From positions 1,798,001-1,862,000 of the forward strand of contig NZ_CP113913.1 in assembly GCF_029395355.1 (NCBI RefSeq): a stretch of DNA of 64,000 nucleotides. The letters run 5' to 3'. Below, piece after piece: positions 8,890 through 17,590 of this stretch. Each line of letters starts with the position of its first letter. Position 1 is the first letter of the stretch. A program made the translations under genes and the position numbers. The DNA comes from Bifidobacterium sp. ESL0800. Its GTDB lineage: Bacteria > Actinomycetota > Actinomycetes > Actinomycetales > Bifidobacteriaceae. Under the pieces are notes generated by a model. The model made no database searches. It saw only the letters and a program-made list of their open reading frames with translations, and was not told the DNA's origin.

Positions 8890-11246
8890 GCTCTTCCGTA
8901 GGTCATAATTCGATGGTTATGGCCGTGGGGACGGCGGCAAGCCGCATCACGGGCCAGGTTCGCACCATCCTGCTCGCCGCCGCGCTCGGCACGACAGGCA
9001 TGGCGGCCGACGCCTACCAGGCCGGCTCGCAGATTCCCCAGGTCATCTTCACGCTGGTTTCCGGCGGCATCTTCAACGCTGTGCTCGTTCCGCAGATCGT
9101 GCGCACGCTCAAAAAGAAGGACGCACAGGACCGGCTCAACAAGCTCGTCACCCTCGCCATCGCGCTGCTGCTAGGCGTGACGCTGCTCGTGGCGCTGCTG
9201 ACCCCTCCGCTCACGCGTCTCTACGTCAACGGTGACCACGACATGCTGGCCTTGGCGACCTCGTTCACCTTCTGGTGCGTCCCGCAAATCTTCTTCTACG
9301 GCCTTTACACCGTGCTCGGCCAGATCCTCGCCGCCAAAGACCGTTTCGGCACCTACGCCTGGAGTTCGGTGGGCGCCAACGTCATCAGCTGCATCGGTTT
9401 CACCGCGTTCATCCTCATGTTCGGCCGCGCGAACAGGCAACCCCTGAGCTTCTGGACCAGCGGGAAAATCGCCTTGACGGCGGGCATGTGGACGCTGGGC
9501 GTGGCGTTCCAGGCGCTCGTCCTGTTTCTGCCGCTGCGCAAGATCGGCCTGCACTATCGGCCGAGCTGGGGCATCCACGGCTTCGGCCTGCGTTCGATGG
9601 GTTCCGTGGCGGCCTGGGGCATCGGCATCGTCGTGGTCGATCAGTTGCAGACCATCGTCAACCAGCGCGTGCTCACCAGCGTGCCCGGCAAGGCGGCGCA
9701 GTTGCATCTCAACGTGCTCGATATGGCCGGCAACGCCAGCTATTGGAACGCCAACACCATTTACATCCTGCCCTATTCGCTCATCGCCACCTCCGTCGCC
9801 ACGGCGATGTTCCCCAAGATCTCGCAGGCCATCGCCGACCACGACCTCGACGGGGCGCGCGAAGATCTCAGCGGTTCGCTGCGCAATGTCTGGCTGATGA
9901 TGTGCCTGTTCACCGTGATGTTCATCGTCATCCCCACGCCGATCACGCTCGCCCTGCTGCCCAGCGTGAGCGTCAAGGAGGCGGTGCTGATGGCCGGTCC
10001 GCTCGCCGCGCTGTCGATCGGGCTGCCGTTCTCCTCGACCTATCTGATCATCCAACGCACGTTCTACGCCTTCGAGGACGGCTACCACCCCTTCTTCTTC
10101 ACCCTGTTGGTCTCGGGCGGGCAGGCGCTGATGATCGTCATCGCGATCCTGTTCATCTCGCCGTTCAACTGGGCCACCACGGTGGGCGTTACGATGTCCT
10201 TGTCGTTCATCCTGGCCTTCCCTGTCATCATCACTATGATGCGCAAGCGTTTCCAAGGCCGGCTCGACGGCAAACGCATCGCCACCGCGTTCGGCAAAGG
10301 CATCATCGCCTCACTGGTCGCCGCCGCGGTCGGTTGGCTGCTGCGCTACCCGGTCTACGGGCTATTCGGCGCCGATATCGAGCCGGGCTCGGGCGTGCGC
10401 GGCGGGCATATGAACTGGTTGCAGGCCGTGGGCGTCTGCTGTGTGCTGGGCATCATCGTCACGCTGCTGTATGTGGGTACGTTGTGGGTACTTCGTACGC
10501 AGGAACTGATGCCGATCGCACGTTCGCTGGCCGGCAGATTCGGTATCAAACTTCCCGGCAATGACGGCACCGGCAGTCAGGGAAACGGTTATCAAGGAAA
10601 CGAGCACGACACCTCTGATACCGAAGAGAAGGATTCCCAGACTGCGGGAGACAAATTCCCTTTCGGTACAGGTCATCCGCGGCATTATGACCCGATTGGC
10701 TTCAACCCGTTGGACAGTGGCGCGACGGACGATGATGCGGATCGCGAAAACCTGAAAGTCGACGCAGAAACCGGCAATGGTCCCGAGCCCGCTTCGGCAT
10801 CGCACGAAACCGAGCCGGCGGCAGCAGCCCCTGAATCCCAAAAGCCGAATCAATTCCCGGTGGTCGAGATATCGGACGACCTCACGTTTGCTTCCGTTTC
10901 CGCGATTTCACCATTAGGCGAAACAGCCGATACGGAACTTCCGCCGCTTCCTATCGAACCCGTCAATTCCGCCGATACGTCTTATGGCGATCGCTCGGCC
11001 CAACAAATCAAGCCGCTTTTCGACCTCGGCGACGCATCGTCACACCAAAACGGCGCTGAAATCGAGACCGACGGCGACGATGCCCAATCCGGCAATCCCA
11101 CCGAATCCGGCCTCGAACGCCCGACCTCAGCCGCTGATTTCTCGTGGCTTACTGCGGCATCGTTGGGCTTGCCACCGGTTGCCGCGGACGACGCAATGGC
11201 GTTGGAACGGCAAGTCGGCAAAGCCGCCCGTCACCGCGCTCGCTGA
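8886..11246 (+). CDS. murJ: Lipid II flippase MurJ (MviN) with long disordered tail
   Basis: MurJ flips lipid II across the cytoplasmic membrane for peptidoglycan synthesis. The first 545 or so residues form the multi-pass MOP/MviN fold, starting with the typical TAASRITGQVRTILLAAALG and the GGIFNAVLVPQI segment. The remaining 240 residues are hydrophilic, rich in Asp, Glu, Ser and Pro, and look disordered. In mycobacteria the same position is filled by a pseudokinase and a sugar-binding-like domain fused to MurJ; here those domains are in the separate downstream gene at 11410. The start overlaps the previous stop codon (ATGA at 8886-8889), so the two are probably translationally coupled. Confidence 0.92.
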   Translation: MSSSVGHNSMVMAVGTAASRITGQVRTILLAAALGTTGMAADAYQAGSQIPQVIFTLVSGGIFNAVLVPQIVRTLKKKDAQDRLNKLVTLAIALLLGVTLLVALLTPPLTRLYVNGDHDMLALATSFTFWCVPQIFFYGLYTVLGQILAAKDRFGTYAWSSVGANVISCIGFTAFILMFGRANRQPLSFWTSGKIALTAGMWTLGVAFQALVLFLPLRKIGLHYRPSWGIHGFGLRSMGSVAAWGIGIVVVDQLQTIVNQRVLTSVPGKAAQLHLNVLDMAGNASYWNANTIYILPYSLIATSVATAMFPKISQAIADHDLDGAREDLSGSLRNVWLMMCLFTVMFIVIPTPITLALLPSVSVKEAVLMAGPLAALSIGLPFSSTYLIIQRTFYAFEDGYHPFFFTLLVSGGQALMIVIAILFISPFNWATTVGVTMSLSFILAFPVIITMMRKRFQGRLDGKRIATAFGKGIIASLVAAAVGWLLRYPVYGLFGADIEPGSGVRGGHMNWLQAVGVCCVLGIIVTLLYVGTLWVLRTQELMPIARSLAGRFGIKLPGNDGTGSQGNGYQGNEHDTSDTEEKDSQTAGDKFPFGTGHPRHYDPIGFNPLDSGATDDDADRENLKVDAETGNGPEPASASHETEPAAAAPESQKPNQFPVVEISDDLTFASVSAISPLGETADTELPPLPIEPVNSADTSYGDRSAQQIKPLFDLGDASSHQNGAEIETDGDDAQSGNPTESGLERPTSAADFSWLTAASLGLPPVAADDAMALERQVGKAARHRAR

Positions 11247-11352
11247 GACGGCACCGAATCCACACGCGCCAAGCCGCAGACACCAAACAAATCGACACGA
11301 AACCTTGCCACAAAACCTTCCGCCCCGGCCACGGCCATGGATAGAATAAAAG

Positions 11353-11368
11353 AGGCGCTTTGCCGCCT
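11353..11368 (+). terminator. Weak hairpin between murJ and the pseudokinase gene
   Basis: AGGCG and CGCCT form a five-bp stem with a six-base loop, followed by GATATTGTTT. The T tract is poor, so it might only attenuate transcription. Confidence 0.25.
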
Positions 11369-11409
11369 GATATTGTTTACATTCGTTTGCGCGTAGGGTC
11401 GAGGACATT

Positions 11410-13887
11410 ATGAAGCCACAGCTGGGAGATATCGTCATCAACAGATATACGTTGGTGTCGCCGCTGCGTAGCGTACCCGGGCTCGAGGCGTGGAAGGCCA
11501 ACGATCGGGTCCTCGCGCACGACTGCCAGCTGTTCATCGTCACCGACAAGGCCGCCATCCCCAGTTTCGAGGCCATAGCCTCGACGCTTACCCTTTCTCG
11601 CAACCCTCATTTCACGCCGGTCATCCAGATGCAGCGCGTCGGCGACGTCCCCGTGCTCATCACGCAACTGGATCGCGGGCTTTCGCTCAACGATTTCATC
11701 GGGCACGGCAAACGCAAGCTCGGCTACGATGCCATGCATTCCGTCATCGCCGAAGTCGCCGATGGGCTCGAAACGCTGTTGCGTGACGATTTGAGCATGA
11801 AGTCTCTGAGCACCGATATCGTCCGTATTACATCAAAAGGCGTCCAGATTGCCGACGTCCCTCTTCAGGCGATGTTCACCAATGGCCCCGTGAAGCAGCA
11901 CCTCAAACCGGAAATGCTCGCAGTCCACGAGCTCGCATCGCTTCTTTACGCCATGCTCATCGGTAAATGGACTTCGGAAATCAAGGATTTCGACCTTTCC
12001 GCGCTGCCGGAAGACACTCCGGAAGAATTACGCATCATCTGCGAACGCGGGTTGTCCATCAACGACGCGAACGGCAGTCCGACCCTTTCGATGGTTTCCC
12101 TGTCCGAGCTTGTGGCGCTGCTGGGCGAAGTCAAACCGCTGGCAAAGCTTCCCGCAAGCGAAGTGAAACGTCCCAATTCCGATGGAGAGGCTTCCATTAC
12201 GAGGCTTCCGCTGCGCAGGCCACGGCCGAGCGATCTGCTTGATTTCCCGCAGGACCTTTCGACCAACCAGTTGCAGTTCCGCGCTCGTCAAGCCTCCAGT
12301 GCAGCGAAATCCGGGGCGGCACAGGGCGTCGCCGCTGCCGCTGCAGGAACCGGCGCTCTCACCGGTGCAGCGCAGAAGCAGGCGGGTGCTGCGGCCAACC
12401 GCGCCAGTTCCGCTGCCGCTGCTGCAGCTTCTGCAGCTTCTTCGTCCGCTGACGTCCAGCACGGTGGCAAACCGGCGAAGGCGGATTCAACGAATCAACC
12501 GGAAACCGCAGAAACAAGCCACGATTCCGCTGCCGGCAGCGCGCCGACCGGACCGAAGCCGGCGTCGTCTCAGAGCAGCCCGGCAACTTCACCAAATAAA
12601 GGCACCGCGTCAAATTCTCAGGCCGCTTCCAGCACTTCCGGCGCTGCCGACAACGCCCATAGTACCAACGAAAACCCAGCCTCCGCACAGAATTCGGATT
12701 CGGCAAAGCCCGCACAAGACAAATCCTCGAAGTGGTGGCGCCAACGCGGCAAGTCCGGCAACAATCAATCCGGCGCCTCCGACGATTTGACCAACGCCCC
12801 GGCCCCGCGCTTGGATCTGCACGATCTGACCGCCGCAGAAATGGCAGACGCTTTCAAATCCTTCGATTCGACCGCCGACGATTCCATCTTCCCGGATTTC
12901 GATCAAAACACCATACAAAACACCAATCCGACGATGCAATTCGACTTCGCCGTCAAAGGCAACGCCACCGGCACGCCGGACATCACCCCCGGCAACCGCA
13001 CCGAAGCCACAGGGCGTATTCCGCTGTTCGACGCCAACGGGAATCCCATCGAGCCTGGACACGAGTCCGCGCAGGCGCTCCAAGCGGAGCAAGAGGCCAT
13101 CGACGCGGTCAATCCTGTTACACCTCCCAGCTTCACCCCTCAGCAGCGGGCCCAACAGCAATCCGCCAACCCGACCGGCGATGACATCGCCGACACCCCG
13201 TTACTCGGCAGACTCACGACCAAAGTCGTCGCCATCATCGCCGTCATCGTCCTGATTCTCGCGGCCGCAGGGGTCGCCGCGTACGTGCTGGTCGGCCACA
13301 ACAGCAAAAGCACCGGCACTTATCAGCAAACCAGCTCCGACCCGTGGCCCAAGATGAACCTCAACAAAGTGCCGTTCGGCGCTCAAAGCAACGGCGGCGG
13401 TGAGGAACAGGGCTCTGCCGATTCCGGCAACTCCGACGAGCAGAACGGCGGCTCCGCCAATGACTCGAATTCGAAGTCCGAAGGCGAATCCAACTCCAAA
13501 GCGACCAAGGCCGACAAGGTCGCCAAGGCCGTGCCTGCGCCGTCAATCCCGGTGAACAACACGCCGCTGACCATCGACAAGCAGCAGTTCTACGAAAACC
13601 CGGCCGGCCAGAACGGCCTCGCGTATTACATGCATGTAAGCCAGCCCGCGGACGTCACTCGGTTCGTGGTCCAGATTCGCACTTCCGGCGGCACCGGCTA
13701 CCTCATCGCCAATTCCGCACAGGATCCGAACGCCGGCCAGCAGGTCGCGCAGTTCACCTTCGACGCCAGCGGCACCACCGAGGTCAAGCTGAAGAAGCCC
13801 GTCAAGTCGCAGGACTTCCTGCTTTGGGTCCCGATGAACTCGCTGCCCAACAACTCCCTCTACATCAACCACGTCCAGCTGTTCTAG
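11410..13887 (+). CDS. Membrane pseudokinase with extracellular beta-sandwich domain
   Basis: Residues 8-235 resemble a Ser/Thr kinase fold (GDIVINRYTLVSPLRSVPG at the start), but the catalytic signatures are missing: no glycine-rich loop, no recognisable VAIK lysine, the HRD segment reads MKSLSTDIV, and the DFG segment reads IADVPLQ. I therefore call it a pseudokinase. A long Ala/Ser-rich linker with several basic stretches follows. A membrane segment lies at about 600-628 (VVAIIAVIVLILAAAGVAAYV). The last 110 residues (YYMHVSQPADVTRFVVQIRT) look like a beta-sandwich similar to the C-terminal domain of mycobacterial MviN. GAGGA lies five bases before the ATG. It follows murJ in the same direction and probably acts with it, perhaps by recruiting a forkhead-type adaptor as reported for mycobacterial MviN; here that is inference. 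Confidence 0.8.
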   Translation: MKPQLGDIVINRYTLVSPLRSVPGLEAWKANDRVLAHDCQLFIVTDKAAIPSFEAIASTLTLSRNPHFTPVIQMQRVGDVPVLITQLDRGLSLNDFIGHGKRKLGYDAMHSVIAEVADGLETLLRDDLSMKSLSTDIVRITSKGVQIADVPLQAMFTNGPVKQHLKPEMLAVHELASLLYAMLIGKWTSEIKDFDLSALPEDTPEELRIICERGLSINDANGSPTLSMVSLSELVALLGEVKPLAKLPASEVKRPNSDGEASITRLPLRRPRPSDLLDFPQDLSTNQLQFRARQASSAAKSGAAQGVAAAAAGTGALTGAAQKQAGAAANRASSAAAAAASAASSSADVQHGGKPAKADSTNQPETAETSHDSAAGSAPTGPKPASSQSSPATSPNKGTASNSQAASSTSGAADNAHSTNENPASAQNSDSAKPAQDKSSKWWRQRGKSGNNQSGASDDLTNAPAPRLDLHDLTAAEMADAFKSFDSTADDSIFPDFDQNTIQNTNPTMQFDFAVKGNATGTPDITPGNRTEATGRIPLFDANGNPIEPGHESAQALQAEQEAIDAVNPVTPPSFTPQQRAQQQSANPTGDDIADTPLLGRLTTKVVAIIAVIVLILAAAGVAAYVLVGHNSKSTGTYQQTSSDPWPKMNLNKVPFGAQSNGGGEEQGSADSGNSDEQNGGSANDSNSKSEGESNSKATKADKVAKAVPAPSIPVNNTPLTIDKQQFYENPAGQNGLAYYMHVSQPADVTRFVVQIRTSGGTGYLIANSAQDPNAGQQVAQFTFDASGTTEVKLKKPVKSQDFLLWVPMNSLPNNSLYINHVQLF

Positions 13888-13996
13888 GAACGAAGTGTGC
13901 ACGGCACGGCAACGCCGATACCGCGTATCGTCCTGGTTCTCTCCCAATCGGAGCACGGCTCGTTTGAAGGGAAATGGATTGCATCTAGCATTTTTC

Positions 13997-14026
13997 TGGT
14001 ATCATTATTATACCTTTCTGATATCA
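13997..14026 (+). promoter_or_regulatory. Probable operator of the toxin-antitoxin operon
   Basis: TGGTATCA (13997-14004) and TGATATCA (14019-14026) are near-identical sites exactly 22 bases apart, two helical turns, just upstream of the ribosome-binding site. GGTAT/ATACC (13998-14002 and 14010-14014) also form an inverted repeat around an AT-rich -10-like TATTAT. This fits cooperative autorepression by a RelB-type antitoxin; it is inferred from the sequence only. Confidence 0.5.
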
Positions 14027-14037
14027 AAGGAGTTATA

Positions 14038-14352
14038 ATGGCAACCACTACCGCTTTTACGATGCGCATGGACAGCGATCTCAAACGACAGTTCGATGCC
14101 ATAGCCAATGCGTTGGGGCTTTCTGCAACGGCGGCATTCAACGTCATGGCCAAGAAGTTCGTCGAGGACCGCGGGTTCCCCTTTTCGGTACGGCTTCCCG
14201 AATCGTTCAATCCAAACCAAACAACCATCGAAGCCATGCAATATGCACAGGAAAGAGCCGACGGCAAAGTACCCGACGACTCGCCGGCGTTCACCAACGC
14301 GGCAGACGCCATGGCGTATCTGAACCAAAAGGCCGATCGTGTTTCAGATTAA
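14038..14352 (+). CDS. Type II antitoxin, RelB/DinJ family
   Basis: A 104-residue protein whose N-terminus (TTTAFTMRMDSDLKRQFDAI) matches the ribbon-helix-helix DNA-binding fold of RelB/DinJ antitoxins, followed by a long helix (LGLSATAAFNVMAKKFVEDR). The C-terminal half should wrap the toxin. AAAGGAG sits five bases before the ATG at 14038; the frame is open further upstream, but that part has no such signal. The stop overlaps the toxin start by 14 bases, which fits a translationally coupled pair. The two TGRTATCA sites upstream are probably its own operators. Confidence 0.88.
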   Translation: MATTTAFTMRMDSDLKRQFDAIANALGLSATAAFNVMAKKFVEDRGFPFSVRLPESFNPNQTTIEAMQYAQERADGKVPDDSPAFTNAADAMAYLNQKADRVSD

Positions 14353-14647
14353 GATTGATTCGCAGTTCGTCAAGGATTACGCGGCGTTCAGACGACGATA
14401 CCCGTATCTCGTTGCCGAATTGCAGTCCGCCATCGATGAGCTGGCCCAGAACGGCAAGGTATCATCAGGATATCGCCCGCATCCGCTAAACAATCCAGGC
14501 GGCAACTATAACGGCCACATTGATTTCCACCTTTCCGACGGAGAAGTTGACGTAGTCGTTCTGTACCTGCCACACAAATCGAACCCCGTTATTCGTCTCG
14601 TGCGCATCGGCGAACATGCCCAACTCTTCCAAGGGCCGCTACAGTGA
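14339..14647 (+). CDS. YafQ/RelE-family mRNA interferase toxin
   Basis: A 102-residue protein of the RelE/YafQ superfamily: ribosome-dependent endoribonucleases that cut mRNA in the A site. The pattern HPLNNPGGNYNGHIDFHL, then VVLYLPHKSNPVIRLVRIGEHAQLF, matches YafQ, and the His in RIGEHAQLF aligns with the catalytic His87 of Escherichia coli YafQ. It starts at GTG 14339, inside the antitoxin gene. No obvious truncation is seen, so the toxin is probably active. The family call is firm; cleavage specificity is not readable from sequence. Confidence 0.87.
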   Translation: MFQIKIDSQFVKDYAAFRRRYPYLVAELQSAIDELAQNGKVSSGYRPHPLNNPGGNYNGHIDFHLSDGEVDVVVLYLPHKSNPVIRLVRIGEHAQLFQGPLQ

Positions 14648-14957
14648 TTCTTCTTCAGCTATCTGTGCATCGGATGTCACCGAGCGCACATCGGCCTCAA
14701 CCCAACCGACGGAATTCCCATCAGACACATCCAAACACCTGAGATATGAGCTTCTATAACTACGTATAGCGCGATAGCCCTTAGCCCCTTCCCCATGAAC
14801 CGCCGGAAGCGTGTTGAAGCGGTGCCGGTTTTTCGTCAGCGTTTGCAAGGCTGGCAGTGGCGACTAGAGTCTTCTCTTATATTCTTTAATCGCACGATCT
14901 GTTCGGGAGGCGGTACTCGTTCGAAGCGGGACCGCAACCGAAGAAAGGCATAGATCG
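14648..14957. other. Intergenic region before the aminotransferase gene
   Basis: 310 bases with no supported gene. A TTATATT stretch near 14877 may be part of a promoter, and GAAAGG lies about ten bases before the ATG at 14958. Confidence 0.4.
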
Positions 14958-16268
14958 ATGTCTGAAACCGAAAACCCCAAGTCCAAGGTCTTCAACAGCG
15001 ACCCGTGGTACGGCTCGTATGCGGCCCGCGCCGACAACATGCGCGCCTCCGAGATTCGCGCGCTTTTCGCCACGGCCTCGCGCCCGGACGTCGTCTCGCT
15101 GGCCGGCGGCATGCCATACCTGAAGTATCTGCCGTTCAAGGAACTTTCGCAGCTCATCGCCAAGATGCTCGTCGACAAGGGCGACGTGGCCTGGCAGTAT
15201 GGTTCGGCGCAGGGCGACCCGCATCTGCGCGAGGACGTGCTGCAGATCATGGCACTCGAGGGCATCAAGGACGTGCAGCCCGACGACGTGGTGATTTCCA
15301 ACGGTTCGCAGAACGCCATCGACCTGGTCACTCGCATCATGTGCGACCCGGGCGATGTGGTGATCACGGAGGCCCCGAACTACGTAGGTGCGCTGGGCGT
15401 CTTCGCCTCCTTCCAAGTCGAAGTGGTCAACGCGATGACCGACGCGGACGGGCTCATCCCCGAATCGTTCGAGGAGACCATCGTCGCCCAGCAAAAAGCC
15501 GGCAAGAAGGTCAAGTTCCTCTATACCGTGCCCAATTTTCACAACCCCGCCGGCGTGACCATGAGCGTGGAACGCAGGCCGAAGATCCTCGAGATCGCGC
15601 GACGCCACCATGTGCTCGTCGTGGAAGACAACCCTTACGGACTGCTCGGTTTCAACGGCCAGACCTACCCCGCGCTGCGCTCGATGGACGCCGAGAACGT
15701 GGTCTACCTTTCCAGCTTCTCCAAGATCATCGCGCCGGGCATGCGCATCGCGTGGATCGTGGCGCCTCCGGGGATCCGCAAGAAGCTCATCCTGGCCAAC
15801 GAGGCATCGATCCTCTGCCCGCCGAACATGAGCCAGATGACCATCACCACCTATCTCGACAATTTCGACTGGAAGAAGCAGATCAGCCAGTACCGTGGCA
15901 TGTACAAGGAGCGCTGCGACACCATGGACGCGGCGCTCAAGAAGTACCTGCCATACTGCTCCTGGAACAAGCCGAAAGGTGGTTTCTATATCTGGCTGCA
16001 GATTCCCGAAGGCCTCAATTCCAAGGAGATGCTGCCGCGCGCCATCACCGCTAAAGTCGCCTACGTGGCCGGCACCGGCTTCTACCTCGACGGCAGCGGC
16101 ACGCACCATATGCGCCTTTCGTTCTGCTACCCGACGCCGGAGAAGATCACGCTGGGTATCAAGCGTCTCGCGGGTGTGATGAACAGCGAACTCAAGACCG
16201 CGGAACTCTTCGGAACGGCCCCGGCCGACGCGGATACACACGCCAGGCACGAGGATAGGAAAGACTGA
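14958..16268 (+). CDS. PLP-dependent aminotransferase, class I/II (2-aminoadipate/MocR-like fold)
   Basis: A 436-residue fold-type I aminotransferase. Typical segments are DVVSLAGGMPY, WQYGSAQGDPHLRE, PNFHNPAGVTMS, the PLP-contacting DNPYG, and YLSSFSKIIAPGMRIAW, in which Lys256 is the expected Schiff-base lysine. It lacks the N-terminal helix-turn-helix of MocR regulators, so it is a plain enzyme like LysN or ARO8-type transaminases. The substrate is not evident; an alanine, valine or aromatic amino acid role is possible. The next gene, 11 bases downstream, encodes a D-Ala-D-Ala-ligase-like enzyme, so the two are probably one operon, which hints at supply of an amino acid for the wall. Confidence 0.85.
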   Translation: MSETENPKSKVFNSDPWYGSYAARADNMRASEIRALFATASRPDVVSLAGGMPYLKYLPFKELSQLIAKMLVDKGDVAWQYGSAQGDPHLREDVLQIMALEGIKDVQPDDVVISNGSQNAIDLVTRIMCDPGDVVITEAPNYVGALGVFASFQVEVVNAMTDADGLIPESFEETIVAQQKAGKKVKFLYTVPNFHNPAGVTMSVERRPKILEIARRHHVLVVEDNPYGLLGFNGQTYPALRSMDAENVVYLSSFSKIIAPGMRIAWIVAPPGIRKKLILANEASILCPPNMSQMTITTYLDNFDWKKQISQYRGMYKERCDTMDAALKKYLPYCSWNKPKGGFYIWLQIPEGLNSKEMLPRAITAKVAYVAGTGFYLDGSGTHHMRLSFCYPTPEKITLGIKRLAGVMNSELKTAELFGTAPADADTHARHEDRKD

Positions 16269-16279
16269 AGGAGCAAATC

Positions 16280-17308
16280 ATGGCAAAGCATATCAAGACC
16301 ACCAAGCGTTCAACCAAGGCACAAGACCATGCTCCCATCGACCGCGCAGCCACCAAAGTGCTCGTCATCTGCGGCGGGATGAGCCACGAACGCGACGTCT
16401 CGCTCGCCAGCGGCCACCGCGTCGGCGGCTACCTCGAAAAGGCCGACTGGAACGTCGCCGTGCACGATATGGACAGCGAGCTGCTGCCGTATCTGAGCGA
16501 CCCGAAGACCCGCCCCGACATCGTCTGGCCGCTGCTGCACGGGGCCAACGGCGAGGACGGCTCGATCCGCGACATCCTCGAGCTGGAAGGCCTGCCGTAT
16601 ATCGGTTCACGCGCCAAGGCCTCGCGCACGGCCTGGAGCAAGCCCATCGCCAAGAACGTGGTGCGCAAGCTCGGCGGCCTTTCCACCCCGGTTTCGGTGA
16701 CGCTGCCCGAATCGACGTTCCGCGAGCTGGGCGCGAAGAAAGTGGTGGATCTGCTCGTTTCGTCGCTCGCGTTGCCGCTTTTCGTCAAGCCCACCCAAGG
16801 CGGATCGGCGATGGGCTGCACCCGCGTCGACAAGGCTTCCGAACTGCCGCAAGCCATGGTCAACAGCTTCGCGTACGGCGACGTCGCGCTGGTGGAGCGG
16901 GCCGTCACCGGCACCGAGATTTCGGTCTCCGTGCTGGAAATCGACGGCGAGCCACTCGTGCTGCCGCCGCTCGAGGTGGCCACTTTCGACGGCGACTACG
17001 ACTATGAGGCGCGCGTCAACCCCGGCCCGACCGATTTCTACGTGCCTGCGCGTCTGCCTGAAGCCGTTCTGAAAGCGGCACAGGAAGCGGCGCTCACCGC
17101 GCACAATACGCTGAGCCTGCGCGACATCTCCCGCACCGACTTCATCGTCGACGCCGATGGCACCCCGCAGTTCCTCGAGTCGAACGTGGCCCCCGGCATG
17201 ACCGCAACCTCGCAGCTGCCCCAGGCCGCCATCGCCGCGGGCTACAGCCTGCCCGACCTCTACTCGCAGCTGGTCGAGTCCGTCCTGCGCCAGCATCGCG
17301 CCGCCTGA
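16280..17308 (+). CDS. D-alanine--D-alanine ligase-like ATP-grasp enzyme
   Basis: A 342-residue protein with the Ddl layout. The N-terminus has ICGGMSHERDVSLASG, close to the family's GGxSxEHxVSL motif. The ATP-grasp core has PLFVKPTQGGSAMGCTRV and the acidic TEISVSVLEI. The C-terminus has RTDFIVDADGTPQFLESNVAPGMTATSQLPQAA, where the final Glu and Asn are metal ligands and the tail matches the D-Ala site of Ddl enzymes. It should ligate two D-amino acids or a related dipeptide. Many actinobacteria carry more than one Ddl homologue, so whether this is the main cell-wall ligase is not clear. A ribosome-binding site (AAGGAG) sits seven bases before the ATG. Confidence 0.87.
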   Translation: MAKHIKTTKRSTKAQDHAPIDRAATKVLVICGGMSHERDVSLASGHRVGGYLEKADWNVAVHDMDSELLPYLSDPKTRPDIVWPLLHGANGEDGSIRDILELEGLPYIGSRAKASRTAWSKPIAKNVVRKLGGLSTPVSVTLPESTFRELGAKKVVDLLVSSLALPLFVKPTQGGSAMGCTRVDKASELPQAMVNSFAYGDVALVERAVTGTEISVSVLEIDGEPLVLPPLEVATFDGDYDYEARVNPGPTDFYVPARLPEAVLKAAQEAALTAHNTLSLRDISRTDFIVDADGTPQFLESNVAPGMTATSQLPQAAIAAGYSLPDLYSQLVESVLRQHRAA

Positions 17309-17471
17309 CACCACAGGCTTTAGCCTGATCTCAGCATCACGCCGTCTGACGCCACCGAATAGGTCGCCCGATTCCCAGCATCGCCCGCCCAACCCATGTG
17401 GCATCAATTGTGTTAAAGCCCCCACTCACTAACCGTCAGCGGAGATTCACCGCATACACTCATGCCAGCAT

Positions 17472-17515
17472 GCAGAAGCCCCTCCCGCTGGACGATTATC
17501 AGCAGGGGCTTCTGC
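17472..17515. terminator. Long hairpin between two convergent genes
   Basis: A perfect 12-bp stem (17472-17483 with 17504-17515) encloses GCTG/CAGC, giving a two-part hairpin. It lies between the Ddl-like gene (+) and the rhomboid gene (-), so it probably ends both transcripts. It lacks a clear T tract. Confidence 0.5.
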
Positions 17516-17590
17516 GCAATTAAACCTGCGCAGGCACTATACAAGCCTCTTTTAAGTCCGATAGCAGCGCGACAAAAAGCACAACAATGT

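Noticed and set aside
9171..10256. 361-residue minus-strand open frame opposite murJ
   Set aside because: It is extremely Arg/Glu/Gln-rich, as expected from the complement of a membrane protein gene, and has no ribosome-binding site.
14886..16250. 454-residue minus-strand open frame opposite the aminotransferase gene
   Set aside because: Composition is shadow-like (His/Arg/Val-rich) and the sense gene has clear PLP motifs.
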